From Entonaema liquescens (lineage: Eukaryota; Ascomycota; Sordariomycetes; Xylariales; Xylariaceae), in the NCBI GenBank assembly GCA_902805475.1, contig CADCSX010000025.1, forward strand, positions 1,116,001 to 1,180,000: a DNA stretch of 64,000 nt, written 5' to 3'. Below are positions 58,538 to 64,000 of the stretch, piece after piece. Numbering within the stretch: the stretch's first letter is position 1; every line of letters begins with the position of its first letter. A program made the translations under genes and the position numbers. The notes beneath the pieces are model-generated. The model saw nothing but the letters and a program-made list of their open reading frames with translations. It had not been told where the DNA came from and did not search any database.

Positions 58538-61500
58538 GGGGCCTTTGTATTATCTACTATGTACCTATTAAGCTTATAGACATGGCGGTTATAATAAATT
58601 ACATAATGACTACATAATATTGGCAATACGAAATGTCCGGTAATACGGAGATCAGCAAATGCAAGTAGATTTGATGCTCGCAAGGTATAGGAAAAGAAAT
58701 GTAATATGTACCTATCTACAAGTCATAATTATCCCATCAAAGTAGAATGCATCATGTCGTTGTCAGCAAAGACTAAACCCTACGATGCAACGCACAGGGG
58801 ATAATGCCGGGGTGCCATGCAGCGTAGCAATATATCAGGCCAAGATCGGCATACGTGCTCGGCACTCTAAAGCTAGTTGGGCATGTCGAATCCTTATTTA
58901 CCCTTTGATTTGCAGGGTCCGTTGTATTCACCCCCCTGAATTAGCATAAATGCTGCATGTACAGGGAATTTTTCCCGTTCCTGATCCTTCCCGGTCGTCG
59001 TGTAGTTGATAAGCGCAATCTTGTCCTCCGCTCCTCCGTGGATGTAGTATCTACACTACACCAGTATCTTGCCTCCGGGGGGTTACCCGGTGTGGGTGCT
59101 CTCACATATCCTCATGTATGGGGTTGGACGGGCTCGTCTGCAAAGACCCGCGACACGACCGAAGGAATATGCTGTGTATCACCTAACCTATTTAGTATAT
59201 GCGGATACCTACGTCAAATCACATAAAAGACACAAGGGCACACAGGGCACGTAGGGCCGTGTTATCATGGGCTTGCGTAATCTGCTCCAACACTCCAAAG
59301 CTTCGGGACCGGCGTGGAACGGAATATGACATTTACGGACCCCTCCAAGTTTCACGACAGTAAAGCTAGCATCTTGGCCTACTTCACCTACCACCGTTTG
59401 CGTCTGACACGGTGCTTAACTCTATTCGCCGCTACGTTCACCCCCCTCGCGCTCCCGATGGGTAAGGGTTGATACCTGCATACATAGGCATCCTGGGTAC
59501 CTATCTGCCTGTTCAGCTTTGGGATATTGGCACCGGTAGATGGGTTCGTCACAACCCTGCTATCGTGCGTGGCGTGCTACTACTGCATTTGTCGCCATGC
59601 AGCCAGATTACAGGAAAGGAGAGATAGAAAGCGCCGCGGCCTAATCCGGTGTTATTATACGATTGAGCAGAGCTTGCAATTTTACTATATCCCCTTTCTC
59701 TCTTGTGCTGAGTAACTAATGTGGTGCTTCCCCAGAGATCATCGGAGCTTGGGCCAAAATCCACTCGGAAGGGAATTAAGTGCAGACGCAAGGCTGGGAC
59801 CGATTGTCTTGACAATATCTATCATACATTGTTTTCAATTCCAGAGGCAAAACTTCATGATGACATGGGAAACACAATTCTTGGCATATTGATACGATAC
59901 ACGGCGTGCTGTCGAATTGACACCGCGCGTGGGGGTGATGTGGTATCCAGAGCAGCGAGCAAACTGGTTGGCGGATATTTTCACAACACCAAGTTACTGG
60001 AAATCTGTACAACGTGCGATCACTGCTAAGAAAGGAATGTGGTAGGTAAAGCGCTTCTATTTGAGAAGGTGTATCGGGCGACAAGGTGAAGCGATATGAA
60101 GATGGTTGGATGAGTTCTCCGATATGCTTGCAGCATGGAACCCATAGTTTCAGCCTCAGACCGCAATGCTATATACAGCTTTATCAACATGTTACATGGC
60201 GCCGATCAAGTCTCGGAGTAGTATACTCTTAGGATCCAGACCTAGTATCTCCATATCCTAAAAGCGCTCTAGAGTAGAGAAGCAATTGGTTTGAGATGTC
60301 GGAATGCAGTAGAGAAACACGTCAGACCCCGTGATGACGCGTCACCAACCACAGATCTTCATGGCCCGCGTGTTTTTCTGAAAGGTCTCATTATCAGATA
60401 GCAACTATACGAAAAAAAAAAGGTATCACATTCCATATACGGTAGAAAGTGGTTCTTATATCTTATCACAGGGCCCATCTTCGACTCGACCTACCTTGCT
60501 GTAACCCCTTATTTCTCGCAGGTTCAAACCATCTCTGTTACAATTCCTACGATTAGTGGGCGCTTAAGGTCTTATCCCGGCTGTTTCCAAGATTGCGGAA
60601 GTGCATAGCGTCTAAGGTGCCATGTTCGAATGAATTTTGGTACGTTACTTACAACGCGTTCCTCTTGAACGTCTCTAGGGTGGAGGCTTATCATCATCTA
60701 CGAATCTCGGAGACTAAGGGGTGTACATGGAACCTTGGCACGATATTGAAGCAAACACATCAGATACGTTTGGTGGTTCACAGCATCAAAGTGGATATTC
60801 AGCGCGTCAAGTCCACGGCCGTTATTCAGCTACTACTTTGTAATCGAGGCCGCGTCACACATTGGCTTCGCCGACGTAACTTGAGGCGGAGTTCGTCGGT
60901 AATGACTTGGATATACGACAGCATGTGCAAGTTCGAATTGAAGCTCATATACGGATATGACGGACGAAAATGGATATATCTCGATAACGCAGTGTACCCT
61001 ACCGTATCACAAAATTAAGTCATATTAGGGAGGCGTAAGCACGTTACTAATAGCCCAGATGGTTTCCAGCGGTGAGAATTCGAATTGCGAAGATGTAAGC
61101 AAGAAGTTATACACGACTTTATTCAAACAGAAGAATTATGAGCCTAGCTAAGGCTAAACTACCAGCGTAGCTAGAACCCCATTCCGGTGGACCGGGTGTC
61201 AACCGCCATGGATATCTCAGCCAACGTCATAGGTTAACTTATCGTTGTAAAAGTTGAAAGAATTTGAGAAGACTTCTTATAACTAGCACCAACTTAAGAG
61301 ATAGCTCTCAAAGTCATAATAAATGATAACTGCAAATATACTTATATGAAATACCTAATAAGGGTTGCAAGATTTACCATTACGAAAGTAAGGCACCGTA
61401 GTCAACTTGTTATGGTGACAGAAGTTAAAGACAATTTAGCAAGATAATTACCTACTTACAACGTTATAGCAAGCTTAACGAAAGGCACTTTCATATGAAT

Positions 61501-62216
61501 CTAATATAAACTCGATACAGTTACTTATATACCTATATGCTATCTTGACTTGCAAATAAGAATATGAGGTTTAGGAGCTAATAATAACTAAGGGAAGTGA
61601 AACACTGACTCTACTACGATAATGCAGTAATCTTTCACATCAAAAGGTGCTTGGGGAGCAACTCTACAGGGGTATCTTGAATAGTTCCAATATTTTAGAT
61701 AGCATTGCATGCCTAGTAGATGTAAACGTGCTCATCATCAATAGCTGCCTAAGAGAAAACTAAAATAGTGCTTTTGACGGAAGCAAATTCTCAGACGAAA
61801 GCACCAACTAAGTCACTTAATAACGAAGAGAATGACACTAATTGATTTATTTATACTCAAGTAGTTGTCGAATCTAAGATATTATATCTCAGTACTTGAC
61901 AATATGAGAAGCCCCTTAACCAAGACGCGGGCACAATTCTCACACTGGTTCATTTACAGTGCCTTCTGTCAGTGTCTCACAAAATACACATTTTATATAT
62001 TCATATACTCTCCTAGTTATAGGCACTTGGCGAGATATCACAGGAAACAAGCAAGCCTTATATGAGGAGTAGATGGCAAAGACAATCTGGTAGACATTTA
62101 ATATTTGTCACGCAGAATTTATTTCATTATTTCGTTCCCTAGGCCGATTCTACACTTTAGAACCCCAGCCTTCAGTAAGTCCCAATAACATTATCCATAT
62201 ATATCTTTAAACTTCT
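58538..62216. other. 3.7 kb stretch with no firmly supported gene
   Basis: Ordinary composition. Frames at 58,957-59,815 and 59,721-60,084 overlap on both strands and look random. A 155-codon open frame without ATG lies at 60,557-61,018 (listed separately). An A run of about 11 bases lies near 60,412. From 61.1 to 62.1 kb the sequence is AT-rich with no frame of note. Confidence 0.4.
60557..61018 (+). other. Open frame without a start codon, possible gene fragment
   Basis: About 153 codons lie between stops with no ATG in the first two thirds. The reading begins WALKVLSRLFPRLRKC and contains NEFWYVTYNAFLLN, faintly like the 'seen in Pezizomycotina F-box/DUF' pattern that follows a conserved cysteine, but the match is too weak to name. 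It could be the last exon of a gene whose earlier exons I did not find, or a relic. Confidence 0.2.
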
Positions 62217-62744
62217 TCATGCTTGTGTATCTCCACCCAGCGCGCTGAACGGCTGCTCGCCGTCCAAACGCTTCTCGCGCCCAGCGCCAGAGCCAGAGCC
62301 GGTGTTTGTTGCTCCGGAGATGAACTTGTTCTCAGCAGCTAGTCCAGGGTCATTCTTGGTGCCGAACTCAGAGAAGCTCGCGTTCTTCTGCCTGTCCTCT
62401 GTGCCGATGCTGTCGTCCTCCGTCAGGTTCTTGCCGTGTGGACCCCCTTTCTCCTTCAAGAATTGGCTTTGCACGTATGAGGGTGCGGTGTCTACGTTAC
62501 TGCGGCCTGGGCCGCCAGCTGTGTTTGTGGTGGAAGATTGGTGAATGCCGCCTTCATGGGGCTTTGAAGCAGATGTTAGATCTTCTCGTGGAACTTGCTG
62601 AGGTGCTGTCTGGTTGGCTTGGCGGAATGCTTGTGACTCTGCTGCGAGCGAACCTTCGCTTACAACTCCGGGTGCCTCGTTAGTGGTAGGGGCATTTCGG
62701 CCAGCAGTGACCTTAGTTCCCTCGCTAGGTGCTTTTCCAGACAT
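62217..62744 (-). CDS. Hydrophilic disordered protein, 175 residues
   Basis: One exon from the ATG at 62,744 (MSGKAPSEGTKVTAGRNAP) to the stop at 62,217. The protein is rich in Gly, Ser, Thr, Asn, Gln and Lys with no hydrophobic core, cysteine or membrane segment, so it is expected to be unstructured. The centre holds a tidy block, GTEDRQKNASFSEFGTKNDP, that reads like a conserved motif, and I recall similar short proteins as hypothetical in many Pezizomycotina. The composition resembles hydrophilins and other stress-linked disordered proteins; that role is a guess. Minus-strand neighbour of the AAAP transporter. Confidence 0.7.
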   Translation of the reverse strand: MSGKAPSEGTKVTAGRNAPTTNEAPGVVSEGSLAAESQAFRQANQTAPQQVPREDLTSASKPHEGGIHQSSTTNTAGGPGRSNVDTAPSYVQSQFLKEKGGPHGKNLTEDDSIGTEDRQKNASFSEFGTKNDPGLAAENKFISGATNTGSGSGAGREKRLDGEQPFSALGGDTQA

Positions 62745-63291
62745 ATTGGTTAATTTATTTTTGCTTGTTTTGTCTGATAAGAGTTGGTGAAAAATGATGG
62801 GCGTTTAAACTTGTTTCACAGATTTGGGTATGTGAGTTTCTTGAATGAATATGGTATTAATTATATGAGAGTAGAAAGACTTTCCATGCTATGTGCTCCT
62901 TTAATAAGTGTTCTTCCGAAGATCTCGAAGGTTTGTGCTGATGGGAGAAGCTTCTACTGTTGACGTCATAGGCTTGCAAACGTCACAGCTCCAGGATCAT
63001 GACCTCACTTATCCCTACGTACCTGAGATTGAATTGATAAATCTTCTAATACAATTAACAATGATATAATAATGTGGAGAGCCTCGCTTTGAACAATTTT
63101 CTTTGGTTTGTTGTAGACCGTAAATCATGCAACATCGTTATGTTCTTGATGCCATACCGTATAAGTCGGAGCTTTTAGTCCGTAAACAATTATATCATGG
63201 CGCATCCCCCCTTTTGCGCGCACATGTATTGTTAATGCAGCTTTTTACCAATTTGGGCTTATATAATATATCAGGCGAATAATCATCAATA
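62745..63291. promoter_or_regulatory. Promoter of the disordered-protein gene and 3' flank of the AAAP gene
   Basis: About 550 bp between two minus-strand genes. It contains a TGACGTCA palindrome, the consensus CRE/ATF bZIP site, within TGTTGACGTCATAGG at about 62,960-62,974. This is consistent with a stress-responsive promoter. Confidence 0.5.
62963..62970. promoter_or_regulatory. CRE-like bZIP site TGACGTCA
   Basis: A perfect TGACGTCA octamer lies about 220 bp upstream of the start codon of the minus-strand disordered-protein gene. In fungi this octamer is bound by ATF/CREB-type bZIP factors such as Atf1 in the stress-MAPK pathway. One site of this size can occur by chance. Confidence 0.5.
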
Positions 63292-64000
63292 TCAACATTG
63301 GAACGGTGGCGGCAATTCGTCAGCCTCTGCAGCCTCCCGTAATGAGTAAATCGTCGCATACAGTCCACCGACGCAAATGAACCCACCCGCAAGAACAGTC
63401 AGTACATTAACGATAAACATAATTGGTCTCTTGAACCATCCAGTATATCCTCCACGAAAGTGGTAAGTATCATGCAACCAGAACGCTCCCGCTAGACCGT
63501 AGGTATCTGCAACAGCACAGGTCAGCAAGTACTCTAGGACATGGGAAACGACTGGACGTGATACGACATACACCAGGCGGCAAACATAGACGCCGCTATA
63601 CCAACCAAATAATTGAATATGGGGATCCCAACTGCGAAGAGAAACGCCACAGTATTAACTAGGAGGATGAGCAATGTCCAAACGCCCCAGCCGGTGAAAG
63701 TATGCGAGTGGATGTGATGACTCCGTCTGAAAAGACGAACAAAGACTAATTTCGCAGCTGTATGGAGATTCAAGCTCCCTGCAATGAAGAAATTAGGAAT
63801 TGCAAGCCCAAACGAGATCTTGGACCACAGCGGACTTAAGCTAAGGAGGCTTGGGCTAGAGACCCCTTGGCCGATATACCAATAAGTAACGACAGCAAAC
63901 GCTATGTAAAAAGAAGTCGCTACGGTTTGCAGCGTCCACGCAGCCTTCATTGCATCTTTCGGATTCTTCATTTCCGAGATGAAAATAAAAAACACAAAGT
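63292..64000 (-). CDS. AAAP-family amino-acid transporter, 5' part outside the window
   Basis: Two exons in view: 63572 to beyond 64000, and 63292-63506, with a 65 bp intron (GTATGT donor, TTGCAG acceptor). Splicing joins SMFAAW to YTYGLAGAFWLHD. The visible 214 residues hold about six hydrophobic helices and landmarks of the fungal neutral amino-acid transporter group (Mtr-like): EMKNPKDAMKAAWTLQT, YWYIGQGVSSPSL, IHSHTFTGWGVW, and the last helix FIVNVLTVLAGGFICVGGLYAT. The C-terminus is short (PPPFQC). The N-terminal helices lie to the right of the window edge. It should be a proton-coupled importer at the plasma membrane. Confidence 0.88.

Noticed and set aside
60530..60545. GGTTCAAACC, a tRNA T-loop-like word
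   Set aside because: No acceptor stem, D-arm or anticodon arm could be paired around it. No tRNA or 5S gene was convincingly found in the window.

Overview
The window comes from the nuclear genome of a filamentous ascomycete (Pezizomycotina, most likely a Sordariomycete). The signs are 47-62 bp GT-AG introns with RCTRAC-like branch points, fungus-specific families (Clr5, DUF3632, HR-PKS, FSH1-type hydrolase), and a 9.4 kb AT-only tract that looks like old repeat DNA burnt out by repeat-induced point mutation (RIP). I cannot name the species.

Layout. 1-1.1 kb: a DUF3632-like gene. 1.38-10.83 kb: AT isochore with three minisatellites and no genes. 11.2-12.9 kb: Clr5-domain gene. 14.0-15.6 kb: DNA primase large subunit (PRI2). 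15.6-29.2 kb: gene-poor, holding one small CxxC/CxxC protein gene (21.1 kb), a CCACAA microsatellite and a possible LTR remnant (27.6-28.25 kb). 29.3-30.8 kb: MmgE/PrpD-type enzyme. 31.05-35.5 kb: a head-to-head pair, a coiled-coil membrane-anchored protein and a two-exon trypsin-like serine protease with a full His-Asp-Ser triad. 35.8-37.6 kb: amino-acid permease. 39.8-42.1 kb: secreted beta-propeller phytase-like protein with EGF modules. 42.5-58.5 kb: a compact polyketide locus: a highly reducing PKS without a methyltransferase, a divergently oriented FSH1/LovG-like serine hydrolase, and a 19-exon ABCB transporter. 62.2 kb: hydrophilic disordered protein. 63.3 kb to the edge: AAAP amino-acid transporter, cut by the window.

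How the genes fit together. The PKS (KS-AT-DH-psiKR-ER-KR-ACP) has no releasing domain. The neighbouring hydrolase belongs to the family that includes LovG, which releases HR-PKS products, and the ABC transporter could export the product, so these three form a plausible minimal biosynthetic cluster. The protease/membrane-protein pair shares a 447 bp promoter and is the best candidate here for an undescribed two-component system.

A caution for any reader. Five genes (PRI2, PrpD-like, the membrane protein, the PKS, the hydrolase) carry about eight single-base indels, several in homopolymers, while the rest of each reading frame is well preserved. PRI2 is essential in yeast, so assembly error is the simplest explanation. 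The ABC transporter (4.3 kb of coding sequence), permease, phytase-like gene, protease, Clr5 and DUF3632 genes read through cleanly. All splice junctions given were worked out by eye from reading-frame continuity and conserved motifs, without transcripts or database searches.
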